Notes under the pieces: generated by a model
What the model was told of the DNA's origin: nothing
Database searches by the model: none
What the model saw: only the letters and a program-made list of their open reading frames with translations
Program-made: the position numbers and the translations under genes
Origin: Bacteroidaceae bacterium
Lineage (GTDB): Bacteria; Bacteroidota; Bacteroidia; Bacteroidales; Bacteroidaceae
Direction: 5' to 3'
Assembly (NCBI GenBank): GCA_016302965.1
Contig: JAEDMP010000060.1
Span: forward strand, 1-15,087
DNA: 15,087 bases
Shown here: in pieces, positions 1 through 7,275 of the stretch
Position numbering within the stretch: position 1 is the stretch's first letter
Layout of the letters: each line of letters starts with the position of its first letter

Positions 1-21
1 CAAAGGATTTCAGCGATTTCA

Positions 22-54
22 GATAAGAGACCGATAAGAGCCGGATAAGAGAAA
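22..54. repeat. 11-bp tandem repeat, three copies
   Basis: The 8-mer GATAAGAG starts at 22, 33 and 44, giving three tandem 11-bp units whose last three bases vary. Just before it, GATTTCAG occurs twice (6-13 and 15-22), so the whole left edge is built of short direct repeats. No gene is visible here. The role is unknown; it could be simple replication slippage or the tail of a feature lying outside the window. Confidence 0.6.
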
Positions 55-70
55 GGGAGGAAAAAGTCCT

Positions 71-78
71 CTCAAAAG
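71..78. repeat. Left copy of 8-bp target-site duplication
   Basis: CTCAAAAG directly abuts the left inverted repeat and is repeated exactly at 510-517 beyond the right one. Deleting the element plus one copy restores a continuous site reading AGTCCT-CTCAAAAG-TTAACG. Confidence 0.8.
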
Positions 79-221
79 GTAACTACTCAGTTCACCACAG
101 GGCCCTTTCCCTGAGCATATCGCGAGATTTGTGACCAGATGAATGCCTTCAAGCAATAACGCAGGTCTTCAGATTTCCCGACACTTTATCCTTGTGGCAG
201 TACGCCTGCGTGCGTACGCTG

Positions 222-283
222 GTACGTTGGGCAGCGTACCCTGGTACACTGCTCAGTGTACTGGAGTACGCTGCCCAACGTAC
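222..283. repeat. 62-bp palindrome inside the mobile element
   Basis: Arms 222-251 and 254-283 (30 nt each) are reverse complements except for about four bases near the middle of each arm, with only two bases between them. The centre reads GTACACTG-CT-CAGTGTAC and the outer part pairs GTACGTTGGGCAGCGTAC with GTACGCTGCCCAACGTAC. If transcribed, either strand would form a long hairpin. Such structures are common in small non-autonomous elements and may act as a terminator or transcription insulator. Confidence 0.8.
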
Positions 284-333
284 TGCTGTACTCCAGCCCG
301 ACGTACTGCTGTACTCCAGCCCAACGTACTGGC
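278..333. repeat. 23-bp tandem repeat inside the mobile element
   Basis: Two nearly identical 23-bp units, 278-300 and 301-323 (ACGTACTGCTGTACTCCAGC plus three bases), are followed by a partial third copy (324-331). The unit shares its ACGTAC core with the end of the adjoining palindrome. Copy number may vary between strains. Confidence 0.75.
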
Positions 334-509
334 ATCTGGATGGGACACTCCGTAACCGACGAGTATCTGTCCAGCGATGAGATTTTCGGCTTCTCAATAA
401 TCACGCGCTTACAGCGCGTACTGGTTATTGTATTCGCTTCTATATAACATGTATCTGTTATCTCTCGTTTTGCTCAGGGAAAGGGTCCTGTGGTGAGCTG
501 AGTAGTTGC

Positions 510-517
510 CTCAAAAG
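510..517. repeat. Right copy of 8-bp target-site duplication
   Basis: CTCAAAAG directly abuts the right inverted repeat and is identical to 71-78. The perfect match of the duplication, against 3 differences between the 39-bp ends, suggests a fairly recent insertion of an element whose ends had already diverged. Confidence 0.8.
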
Positions 518-543
518 TTAACGAATATTAAATAAATACCTGT

Positions 544-578
544 TTTGTCGTTTTTCTCAAATAAAAGCAGTACTTTTG
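544..578 (+). promoter_or_regulatory. Probable promoter of tRNA-Ser
   Basis: A Bacteroidetes-type -7 box TACTTTTG (571-578) fits TAnnTTTG, and TTTG at 544-547 could be the -33 box. The 23-bp gap is longer than the usual 19-21. Transcription would start near 584, about 45 bases before the tRNA. Confidence 0.5.
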
Positions 579-627
579 CACCGCAATTCACGAATAGTGG
601 GTTGCAACAGAGAAAAAATCAATCAAA

Positions 628-715
628 GGAGAGGTGCTCGAGTGGTTGAAGAGGCACGCCTGGAAAGCGTGTAACCGGCAAAACCGGTTCGCAGGTTCGA
701 ATCCTGTTCTCTCCG
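628..715 (+). tRNA. tRNA-Ser (anticodon GGA)
   Basis: The acceptor stem pairs 628-634 (GGAGAGG) with 708-714, leaving G715 as discriminator. The anticodon stem is 655-659 with 667-671, and the seven-base loop CTGGAAA places anticodon GGA at 662-664, which reads UCC and UCU serine codons. A long class II variable arm (about 673-687, ACCGG with CCGGT) is typical of tRNA-Ser. The T arm is 691-695 with 703-707 around TTCGAAT. CCA is not encoded, so the 3' end must be added after transcription. Confidence 0.95.
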
Positions 716-744
716 CTAAAACTCGTAAATCAAGTAATTGTCAG

Positions 745-773
745 ATGCTCACCGTAGGGTGGGCATTTTTTTT
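745..773 (+). terminator. Rho-independent terminator after tRNA-Ser
   Basis: A 9-bp stem (745-753 with 758-766, one G-T pair) has the 4-base loop GTAG and runs into a tract of T residues (766-773). It lies 30 bases past the tRNA and ends its transcript before the protease promoter. Confidence 0.85.
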
Positions 774-841
774 GTTGATGTCGGGTTTGGTGTCATTCAA
801 TGCTTTTTGCACCGAAAAAACCGCAAATATTCGTCGAATTA

Positions 842-872
842 TTTGCAGATGATATATTTTTTCGTATCTTTG
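842..872 (+). promoter_or_regulatory. Promoter of the C10 protease gene
   Basis: TTTG (842-845), a 19-bp spacer and TATCTTTG (865-872) match the Bacteroidetes primary sigma-factor consensus. The start of transcription would be near 879, giving a leader of roughly 85 nt before the ATG at 965. Confidence 0.75.
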
Positions 873-964
873 CAGAGGTATTGCGAAAGAGTTCATAGGA
901 TAAATGACCTATCAAGTGTGACCAGTGAAAGGAAATGATTATTTACAAACAAAAAATCAACGAT

Positions 965-3900
965 ATGAAAAAAAAGTATCTCTTGACTCTTGTGATGGTT
1001 TTGGCGTCAGTCGTGGCAGCTTGGGCAGCTCCGCGCTCAGAACAACAGGCAGCCACCATTGCCTCCCGCTTTGCCTCCAAGGTAGGGTGGGGACAAGCAC
1101 CGCTGAAGCAGGTGGCGCTGAATGGGCTCCACAAGGGGGAAAAAGCCCTCGCCACCGGCGAGCAGAAGGCTTATTACTACGTGTATAACCAGACGGATGG
1201 CAAGGGCTTTGTGCTCGTGGCTGGAGACGACCGGATGCCCGATATCATTGGCTATTCAGACCGTCAGACCTTCGACGTAGGCAATCTGCCCCCGCAGTTG
1301 GCCGACTATCTCGCCGCCTATCGTGCCACGGTAGATGCAGCCGACAGGGGCGACTCGCGCACACTCGAGAATCTGAGAGAGGCAGCGATGCCTGCCGCCA
1401 TCACGGCCATCGAACCTCTGTTAGGCGACATCACCTGGAACCAGAATACCCCCTTCAACAACCACTGTCCGCTGATGGACAATGGCTACCGCTGTGTGAC
1501 GGGATGTGTGCCCACGGCACTGGCACAAATAATGGCCTATTATCAGTATCCCGACACACTGGTCAACACGATTCCCGCCTACTCGTTCAAGATGTATTCA
1601 GAACAGTTGGAGACCGAGGTGACGATGGAGGCCGTGGAGGCTGGACAGCCCATCGAATGGAAGAAGATGCTGCCCACCTATAAAGGGGCAAGCTACAGTG
1701 AAGAGGAGGCTGATGCGGTAGCCTCGCTGATGGCCCTCCTCGGCAAAGCCTGCCAGGTGATGTATGGTTACGAGTCGGCTGCAGGTACCCCCATCAGCCA
1801 ACTGGTTGATTATTTCGGTTACGACCCCGACCTTGCCGCACTCGTTTCCCGGAGCGGATTCTCGCTCAGCGAGTGGCGTGACATCATGATGGGCGAACTC
1901 AAGGCGGGCAGACCCATGCTGCTCTCGGGATGGTCATTGGGCAGCAATCCCGCGAGCCTGAGCGGCCATGCCTTCGTCTGCGATGGTGTGGATGCAAACG
2001 GACTCTTCCATATCAACTGGGGTTGGGGAGGCTATCTCAACGGCTATTTCGACGTGACCGTGCTCAACCCCAAAGGGGCTGGCATCGGTGGTTCTGCTTC
2101 TGACGACGGCTATGACATCAATCTGGGGATGATGATTGGCATTACGCCCGACAACCATGTGACTGACGAGCCCATCGTATACAACGCTCCCCAACTCACC
2201 CTGGAGGCCAATCAGAGTGTGACGCTCACCAAGAGCAGCCGCACCCGGATTGACGATACCTTCGGTCTGAGGGCCAATATGAAATTCTCCAACTATGGAC
2301 CGGAGTTTGTGGGCAAGGTGGCTCTCGGCATCCGCGAGAGCGACGGAAGCTACAAACCAGTGTCCAAACAGTATTCGGTTACGATTGGACACAACCAAGG
2401 CTTCAATGAATACAATCTGGAGATGGACTACGCGCTGCCCGTGGGCAAGACAGCACTCTATCTGATAGAGAACAAGGGCTACGGATGGACCCGTACCAAT
2501 GCCGCCGACCATTATCCCGTGACGCTCGAAGCCACCGTCACCCAGCTCAGACTTGCTGACAACCATGTAGAGGCGATTGTCGAGTCAGAAGGAACGCTTA
2601 CCGCAGCCACCAAGGGACTGCTCAACGTGACGGTCAAGAACAGTTCGCTCACCACCTATCTCGGACGCCTCTATTTCTATTACAACCAGACCGATGCCTG
2701 TCCCGATGCCTTCAGCGACTATCTGCCTGTAGCACTCGAGGTGGGCGAGGAACTGACCCGACAGATGGAGGTGAAGCCCGGCAAGCAGGGCAACTTCTAC
2801 GTGTGGGTCTATGATGACCGCGGGGCACTCGTGGGCAAGTCGGAAGCCATTCCCGTAGACAAGGCCGGTGTACCCATATTCACCCTCGAAAGCGTGAGTG
2901 CCAACAGCACCTCCGACCGTGTCATCACCACCCTGCAGGACAAGTATGAGGTTTATCTGAACAAGGTATATAGCGACAGTGTCTTCTTCGCCTATGCCGT
3001 GAGAAACGACGGTGCCGACGGGTCGCTCACCCTGCAGTTCTTCAACAGCTGTACAACCAGCGGCATCGTCAGTGGTTCCAGCAAATTCCAGCTCACCCAC
3101 GAGGTGCCTTCGGGCGAAACCGTGCTCTACAGGGTGCCCTCGGCTGTGTTGACTCCAGGCAGCATTAACGTCTGCATGATGTATGGCAGCAGCCAAAGCC
3201 TGTCCTACAACAAAGATATATATGCTATAGATATGGCTGACGGCAAGACCCGGAATATCTTCCAATTCAATTATAACGGTGTGGCCTGCCCAGCTTTCTA
3301 CACCTATCGTGCCGGACTGCTGAGGGATGCCAGCCGCCATGCCTCGTTTGCCATGCTCGATGACCATCAGGCCCGACTGGTGAAGGTTGACGGCGAGGCT
3401 GAAAAATGGCTCACTATCGACCGTCTGGACCATGGGATGGAGGGCTCCAATGTGAACGTGACCTCCGTCAGTGTGGCACCAGATGCTTTCAAGGATTGCA
3501 ACAAGCTGACCTCGCTCACGCTGGGCAGCATCGTGAACACCATCGATGTGGGAGCCTTCAATGGGTTCAACCCCAATGCGGTGGTCTATACGGAGCAGAG
3601 TTTTGACCACCTGCCCGCCACCAACGTGGTGCTCAATGGCTACTGCGACAGTCTCGTGGTGAGCATGGGCAACCATCCTTGGAGTCCCGAACGCACCTTT
3701 GAGGCACGCTCTGCCACGGCAGATCTCTCGCAGGTGGCCCAGGGCGAATATCTCGTGCAGATGCTGCCCTTCATTGATGAGGAGCAGAAGGCCAGATATC
3801 TGTCCATCGAGCGCATCGAAGGTGGACAATGCTGCTTCAAGGAGACGCTTGACCCCCAGTCCAACGTGCCTTATCTGCTGCGATGGAAACAGGAGGAGGG

Positions 3901-4426
3901 AAGCCGTGTGATGAAAGCTCACGGGGTACAGATAAGCCCCTCGGAGGGGATGGTGGAGACGGGTGTGGCTAATGCCGCCCTGGCCTACTGCTATCATTCG
4001 TTCGACAAGATGAGCCATGATTGGTTTGTAGATGAAATGGATGAGCCTGTTCTGTCTTACTATCAGTTGGCTGCCGATGGCAGTTTCGGACGGATGGAGG
4101 TGACGGCGATGCCGGAAGACGCCATGCGGGGCTACCTTGTGACGTCGGCTGCCTCAGAGCCGTCTCCCCAGCGACTGGAGATTGTCGACCTGGCGGATAC
4201 GGGCATCGACCGGATGCAGGCTGACGGCTCTGCCGAGGGATTGCAGGTGGAGATGGAAGAAGGACGGATAGTGATTTCAGCGACCGCGGCACGCACCGTG
4301 AGCATTTATGCCGTGGATGGACGCTTGGTGGAGCGCGTGAGCCTGAAGCCAGGTGTGAAGACCGCTGTAAGCCTGCATGAAGGTGTCTATCTGTTGGGCA
4401 ACCGCAAGGTGGCCGTCTGCAGATAA
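965..4426 (+). CDS. Secreted C10 (streptopain-family) cysteine protease with LRR and C-terminal sorting-like domain
   Basis: This 1153-residue protein is predicted to be an exported papain-fold cysteine protease of MEROPS family C10, related to streptococcal SpeB and Prevotella interpain. A signal peptide (MKKKYLLTLVMVLASVVAAWA) is followed by a SpeB-like propeptide (about 25-115), which in this family blocks the active site until processed. The catalytic domain covers about 140-395: nucleophile Cys181 in TGCVPTALAQIM, His335 in SGHAFVCDG, and the family motif HINWGWGG at 349-356. After several hundred residues of probable beta-rich modules comes a BspA-type leucine-rich repeat (about 825-875). 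The last 75 residues (1079-1153; VSIYAVDGRLVE, then GVYLL) resemble a type IX secretion C-terminal domain, implying export across the outer membrane. An ATG at 935 is possible but would put a charged stretch before the signal peptide. The gene has its own promoter and terminator. Family is certain; substrate is unknown. Confidence 0.93.
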   Translation: MKKKYLLTLVMVLASVVAAWAAPRSEQQAATIASRFASKVGWGQAPLKQVALNGLHKGEKALATGEQKAYYYVYNQTDGKGFVLVAGDDRMPDIIGYSDRQTFDVGNLPPQLADYLAAYRATVDAADRGDSRTLENLREAAMPAAITAIEPLLGDITWNQNTPFNNHCPLMDNGYRCVTGCVPTALAQIMAYYQYPDTLVNTIPAYSFKMYSEQLETEVTMEAVEAGQPIEWKKMLPTYKGASYSEEEADAVASLMALLGKACQVMYGYESAAGTPISQLVDYFGYDPDLAALVSRSGFSLSEWRDIMMGELKAGRPMLLSGWSLGSNPASLSGHAFVCDGVDANGLFHINWGWGGYLNGYFDVTVLNPKGAGIGGSASDDGYDINLGMMIGITPDNHVTDEPIVYNAPQLTLEANQSVTLTKSSRTRIDDTFGLRANMKFSNYGPEFVGKVALGIRESDGSYKPVSKQYSVTIGHNQGFNEYNLEMDYALPVGKTALYLIENKGYGWTRTNAADHYPVTLEATVTQLRLADNHVEAIVESEGTLTAATKGLLNVTVKNSSLTTYLGRLYFYYNQTDACPDAFSDYLPVALEVGEELTRQMEVKPGKQGNFYVWVYDDRGALVGKSEAIPVDKAGVPIFTLESVSANSTSDRVITTLQDKYEVYLNKVYSDSVFFAYAVRNDGADGSLTLQFFNSCTTSGIVSGSSKFQLTHEVPSGETVLYRVPSAVLTPGSINVCMMYGSSQSLSYNKDIYAIDMADGKTRNIFQFNYNGVACPAFYTYRAGLLRDASRHASFAMLDDHQARLVKVDGEAEKWLTIDRLDHGMEGSNVNVTSVSVAPDAFKDCNKLTSLTLGSIVNTIDVGAFNGFNPNAVVYTEQSFDHLPATNVVLNGYCDSLVVSMGNHPWSPERTFEARSATADLSQVAQGEYLVQMLPFIDEEQKARYLSIERIEGGQCCFKETLDPQSNVPYLLRWKQEEGSRVMKAHGVQISPSEGMVETGVANAALAYCYHSFDKMSHDWFVDEMDEPVLSYYQLAADGSFGRMEVTAMPEDAMRGYLVTSAASEPSPQRLEIVDLADTGIDRMQADGSAEGLQVEMEEGRIVISATAARTVSIYAVDGRLVERVSLKPGVKTAVSLHEGVYLLGNRKVAVCR

Positions 4427-4445
4427 TATTCCGCAAGTTTTTTCT

Positions 4446-4494
4446 CTGAAGGTGGGTTCCTCGCAGGTCGGGGAATCCACCTTCAGTCCTTTTA
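4446..4494 (+). terminator. Terminator after the C10 protease gene
   Basis: A 15-bp stem pairs 4446-4460 (CTGAAGGTGGGTTCC) with 4472-4486, with a single G-T pair and an 11-base loop. It is followed by TCCTTTTA. It begins 20 bases after the stop codon, and its GC-rich stem suggests efficient termination despite a modest T tract. Confidence 0.8.
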
Positions 4495-4808
4495 CCACTG
4501 CATTTCTGAGATAGGCGTATGACTAACATCGGTTTTTCTTTTGAGGCGCTTGACGAAGAGCCAACATCACCATTCGTATGGAACTTGCGAAACCTGGGGT
4601 AGGGAACTTAAAATAGTTAAAAATAACGGCCCTGCTTTTGTTGAACGGACTGATTATTTGCAGGGATGAAGAATTATTGCTAACTTTGCCGCCGCTGAAC
4701 GGACAAGGCGAAGATGCCGCTGGGCATGAACCTGCCCAATCAGCAATAAAGGTACATATAAAATAAGGTATAAACAGGAACAAAAAGTACAGAACACAGC
4801 TATTGACG
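4495..4808. other. Intergenic region upstream of the exb operon
   Basis: Beyond the terminator this stretch holds no credible gene. It contains the exb promoter (4657-4688), a 9-bp direct repeat TGAACGGAC on both sides of that promoter (4642-4650 and 4696-4704), and a small hairpin in the leader (4714-4718 with 4723-4727). The rest shows nothing I recognise. Confidence 0.6.
4657..4688 (+). promoter_or_regulatory. Promoter of the exb operon
   Basis: TTTG (4657-4660), a 20-bp spacer and TAACTTTG (4681-4688) match the Bacteroidetes consensus well. Transcription would begin near 4694, leaving a leader of about 115 nt before exbB. The repeats TGAACGGAC just outside the -33 box and just after the -7 box could be regulator half-sites. 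Confidence 0.75.
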
Positions 4809-5627
4809 ATGAAAACAAAACAACTGATAGTCTGCGGACTGATGGCGTGGATGGCCATGCTGGCCACAGCCGTCTGTGCGCAGAACACAAGCACTGAAAA
4901 CAGCAGTAACGCCACCCAGGCTGCCGTGGAGATTGTGGACAGCGACGACATGGAGGATGCTGACGAAGAGGAGAACGCCGCAACGGGTCTGCACCAGGTG
5001 CTCAAAACCAAGTTTATCGAGGGCAATGCAGGATTCATGTCGCTCGTGGCTCTCGCACTTGTGCTCGGACTCGCCTTTTGCATCGAGCGTATCATCTATC
5101 TCACCCTCTCCGAGGTGGATGCCAAAAAACTGATGGGACAGGTGGCCGGAAGGATTGAACAGGGTGATGTGGAGGGGGCCAAAGAGCTCTGCCGCAACAC
5201 ACGTGGCCCCGTGGCGTCCATCTGCTATCAAGGATTGCTGCGCATCGGCGACAGCATTGACAGCATCGAGCGAAGTATCGGGTCGTACGGTGCCGTTCAG
5301 GCGGCCAACCTGGAGAAGGGATGCTCGTGGATTACGCTCTTTATCACCATCGCTCCCTCGCTCGGGTTCCTCGGTACGGTTATCGGAATGGTCATCTCTT
5401 TCGACCAAATCAGAATAGCGGGCGACATCAACGCATCCGTGGTGGCTGCCGGCATGAAGGTGGCGCTCATCACCACCATCTTCGGTATCATCGCTGCCAT
5501 CATCCTGCAGCTGTTCTACAACTATATCCTCTCTAAAATCGAACATCTCACCTCGCAGATGGAGGAATCGGCCATCTCGCTGCTCGATATGATTACACAA
5601 TACAAAGCCCAAGATGAGAAGCATTAA
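4809..5627 (+). CDS. exbB: MotA/TolQ/ExbB proton channel family protein
   Basis: This 272-residue inner-membrane protein is the channel subunit of an ExbB-ExbD motor, which uses proton flow to energise TonB-type outer-membrane transport. It starts with a cleavable-looking signal peptide (residues 1-24, ending AVCA), then a very acidic low-complexity stretch (41-56, DSDDMEDADEEE) predicted to be periplasmic. Three membrane helices follow at about 76-98, 172-198 and 217-240. Helix 2 carries the family signature APSLGFLGTVIGM (183-195). The large loop between helices 1 and 2 is cytoplasmic in relatives. The ATG at 4809 puts the signal peptide at the N-terminus; an in-frame TTG two codons earlier is less likely. 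The last codons overlap the next gene by 14 bp, implying translational coupling. Family is certain; the energised partner is not known. Confidence 0.92.
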   Translation: MKTKQLIVCGLMAWMAMLATAVCAQNTSTENSSNATQAAVEIVDSDDMEDADEEENAATGLHQVLKTKFIEGNAGFMSLVALALVLGLAFCIERIIYLTLSEVDAKKLMGQVAGRIEQGDVEGAKELCRNTRGPVASICYQGLLRIGDSIDSIERSIGSYGAVQAANLEKGCSWITLFITIAPSLGFLGTVIGMVISFDQIRIAGDINASVVAAGMKVALITTIFGIIAAIILQLFYNYILSKIEHLTSQMEESAISLLDMITQYKAQDEKH

Positions 5628-6162
5628 GCAACGATGGAACAGCATCAGAACTGCCCCGGCAGAGCGCATCTCAAAAGGGGTGCTCGCTGTCATTGTTACG
5701 CTGGCGATAATGGTGTTCGTTCTCTTCTATATGGTAGGCTTCAATATGCCTTTCCTTGAGGATCCCGCATTCCAGGCTCCTCTCTTCACCGACCTGCTAC
5801 TCTGTTTTGCCTATGCTGTGGGAATGGCGGCTGTGGCTCTCACGGTGGTGGCCATTGTGAACGGACTGAAGGCGAGACGGGGTATGCCGGCCGTGAGCAA
5901 CGGCATACGCGTGAAGGCCATCGCCTGGGGGGTGGCAATCGGATGGGTGCTCACGATGACGGTCTCCTTTGCATGTGGCGACGACCAGCCGCTGATGGTC
6001 AACGGTGAGACCTATGACGACCGTTGGTGGCTCAGGATGACAGACATGTTTATCAATACGACTCTGGTGCTCATGGCTGTGGCCGTAGCTGTGGTGGGCG
6101 TGGCTGCAACGGGATGGAACAGAACCTGGACAACAAGGAGGGACAGGCATGAGAGAGTTTAA
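5614..6162 (+). CDS. Four-helix membrane protein of the exb operon, function unknown
   Basis: This 182-residue protein has a basic N-terminus and four predicted membrane helices at about 22-42, 57-83, 101-119 and 145-167. A hydrophilic loop rich in D, W and R lies between helices 3 and 4 (about 121-144), and the tail is basic (about 170-182). I do not recognise a named domain. It overlaps exbB by 14 bp and the first exbD gene by 14 bp, so the four genes are almost surely co-translated. The position between channel and ExbD subunits suggests an accessory subunit of the same inner-membrane complex, perhaps for assembly or gating; that role is inference from context only. Confidence 0.85.
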   Translation: MRSIKQRWNSIRTAPAERISKGVLAVIVTLAIMVFVLFYMVGFNMPFLEDPAFQAPLFTDLLLCFAYAVGMAAVALTVVAIVNGLKARRGMPAVSNGIRVKAIAWGVAIGWVLTMTVSFACGDDQPLMVNGETYDDRWWLRMTDMFINTTLVLMAVAVAVVGVAATGWNRTWTTRRDRHERV

Positions 6163-6715
6163 CTTTCACCGAAAACGGAAGAGGGTGCCCAAAATCAACA
6201 CCACGGCCACGGCAGATATCTCGTTTATGCTGCTCGTGTTCTTTCTCGTCACCACATCGCTCGACAACGAGAGGGGGCTAACAAGGCAGATGCCCCCGCC
6301 AGCCGACTCTACTCAGGTGGAGCAGATGGACGTGAAACGCGAAGACATGATGAAAATCGTGGTCGATGCAGAAAACCGCGTCACCTGTGACGGCAAGATT
6401 GTGGACATGGGACTGCTCAAACATGACATCACACGATTTGTGGAGCAGAAACCCAAACGGCATGTCATCGCTATCTGCTGCTCGCCAAAAGGAGACTATG
6501 AACATTATTTCAAAGTGCAGCACACCGTGGCCGCCGCTTACCGGGAGATGAGGGAACAGCTGGCCAGAAAACTCTATGGAAAATCGCTCGCCAGATGTGG
6601 CGACGAGGAGAAAAAACAGGTCTATGAACGGCTGCCCCAAAGGGTCTCGGACCGGGTGGACGAGGAGGCCGACCGGGAGAATGAGGACCATCAGGGAAAG
6701 GAGGCTGGCAAATGA
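6149..6715 (+). CDS. exbD: Biopolymer transporter ExbD (first copy)
   Basis: This 188-residue protein is an ExbD/TolR-family subunit: a short basic cytoplasmic N-terminus, one membrane helix (about 22-40) and a periplasmic domain. The helix begins TADISFMLLVFFLV and Asp23 sits where the proton-relay aspartate lies in ExbD proteins. The periplasmic part runs to about residue 140. An unusually long, highly charged tail (about 145-188, rich in E, R, D and K) is not part of the core fold. It overlaps the preceding gene by 14 bp and the next by 4 bp (ATGA). Two dissimilar ExbD copies side by side suggest a mixed ExbD pair around the ExbB channel. Confidence 0.92.
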   Translation: MREFNFHRKRKRVPKINTTATADISFMLLVFFLVTTSLDNERGLTRQMPPPADSTQVEQMDVKREDMMKIVVDAENRVTCDGKIVDMGLLKHDITRFVEQKPKRHVIAICCSPKGDYEHYFKVQHTVAAAYREMREQLARKLYGKSLARCGDEEKKQVYERLPQRVSDRVDEEADRENEDHQGKEAGK

Positions 6716-7185
6716 GTATCATCAAACGTCCAAGACGCATCATGCCCGGGCTCAATACCGCCGCGATGCCCGACCTCGTGTTTACGGTGTTATTCTTCTT
6801 CATGATTGTCACTCATCTCAGAGAGGTGCCCGTGAAGTTGAGTTTCCAGACTCCCAAGGCGCATAGGCTGGACAGGCTTGCCAAGAAATCTACCGTCAGC
6901 TATATTTATATAGGTAGGCTGATGGACGCTAACGGTATGCCCGACAAGACGGAAGGTGAGATGCTTATGCAACTCAACGACAAGTTTGCATCCCCCAAGC
7001 AGATAGGCGAATATATCAAGCAGGAAAGGGCCAGAATGGCTGGCGAAGACCTGACGAAGATGACTGTCAGCATACATGCCGACAGGCATACACCCATGGC
7101 GCTTATTGGAGAGGTGAAACGGCAGTTGCAGCAGGCCAATGCGCTCAGAATTCATTATTCGGCACAATCGGAGCGCGAAAACTGA
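6712..7185 (+). CDS. exbD: Biopolymer transporter ExbD (second copy)
   Basis: This 157-residue protein is a second ExbD/TolR-family subunit. A basic N-terminus (SIIKRPRRIMPG) leads into one membrane helix (about 20-36) whose Asp21 in MPDLVFTVLFFFMIV matches the conserved proton-relay aspartate. The periplasmic domain (about 40-157) ends with a predicted ExbD-like segment (SIHADRHTPMALIGEVKRQL). It shares little sequence with the first copy and lacks its charged tail, so it is an old duplicate rather than a recent repeat. The start overlaps the stop of the first exbD (ATGA at 6712-6715). It is the last gene of the operon, and I see no strong hairpin terminator after it. No tonB gene follows. 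Confidence 0.92.
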   Translation: MSIIKRPRRIMPGLNTAAMPDLVFTVLFFFMIVTHLREVPVKLSFQTPKAHRLDRLAKKSTVSYIYIGRLMDANGMPDKTEGEMLMQLNDKFASPKQIGEYIKQERARMAGEDLTKMTVSIHADRHTPMALIGEVKRQLQQANALRIHYSAQSEREN

Positions 7186-7223
7186 TAAATTGATACCGGC
7201 AAAGAGATTTTTATGCGAATTTG

Positions 7224-7255
7224 TTTGTATGTCTCGTTTTTTTAATGTAACTTTG
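7224..7255 (+). promoter_or_regulatory. Promoter of the Lrp/AsnC-family gene
   Basis: TTTG (7224-7227), a 20-bp spacer and TAACTTTG (7248-7255) match the Bacteroidetes consensus. The predicted start near 7261 leaves a very short leader of about 15 nt before the ATG at 7276. Confidence 0.75.
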
Positions 7256-7275
7256 TGCCATAAATAATAACAAAT

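Larger units (their letters stand above)
79..509. mobile_element. Non-autonomous transposable element (MITE-like, IS66-type ends)
   Basis: The ends are 39-bp inverted repeats, 79-117 and 471-509, matching at 36 of 39 positions. The left end begins GTAACTACTCAG and the right end, read inward, GCAACTACTCAG. Immediately outside lie identical 8-bp direct repeats CTCAAAAG (71-78 and 510-517), as expected for a target-site duplication. The 353 bp between the inverted repeats hold no transposase or other credible gene, only a palindrome and a short tandem repeat. From family knowledge, IS66-family insertion sequences typically start with GTAA and duplicate 8 bp, so an IS66-type transposase acting in trans is the likely mover; this family assignment is inference. 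The insertion lies about 25-35 bp upstream of the predicted tRNA-Ser promoter. Confidence 0.85.

Noticed and set aside
143..447. Several overlapping open frames on both strands inside the small mobile element
   Set aside because: They arise from the palindrome and 23-bp repeats, which stay open in several frames at once. The peptides are low-complexity (V, Y, T, P, C, R) and resemble no family.
1..620. CRISPR array
   Set aside because: The repeats near the left end are either 11-bp tandem, 23-bp tandem without spacers, or one inverted pair. None has the repeat-spacer pattern, and no cas genes are present.
634..852. 72-residue frame starting inside the tRNA-Ser gene
   Set aside because: It reads through the tRNA and its terminator, so it is not a gene.
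2585..4018. 477-residue minus-strand frame inside the C10 protease gene
   Set aside because: It is antisense to a protein with a clear family and active site. The frame is open only because of GC-rich codon use, and its H/G/V-rich peptide has no domain.
4591..4610. Possible dispersed repeat GGTAGGGAA, also seen near 13841
   Set aside because: The shared word is only about 9-10 bases and the flanks differ, so chance is enough to explain it.
4800..5693. 297-residue minus-strand frame opposite exbB
   Set aside because: It is antisense to a well-supported ExbB gene and is rich in H, D and R as expected of a shadow translation.
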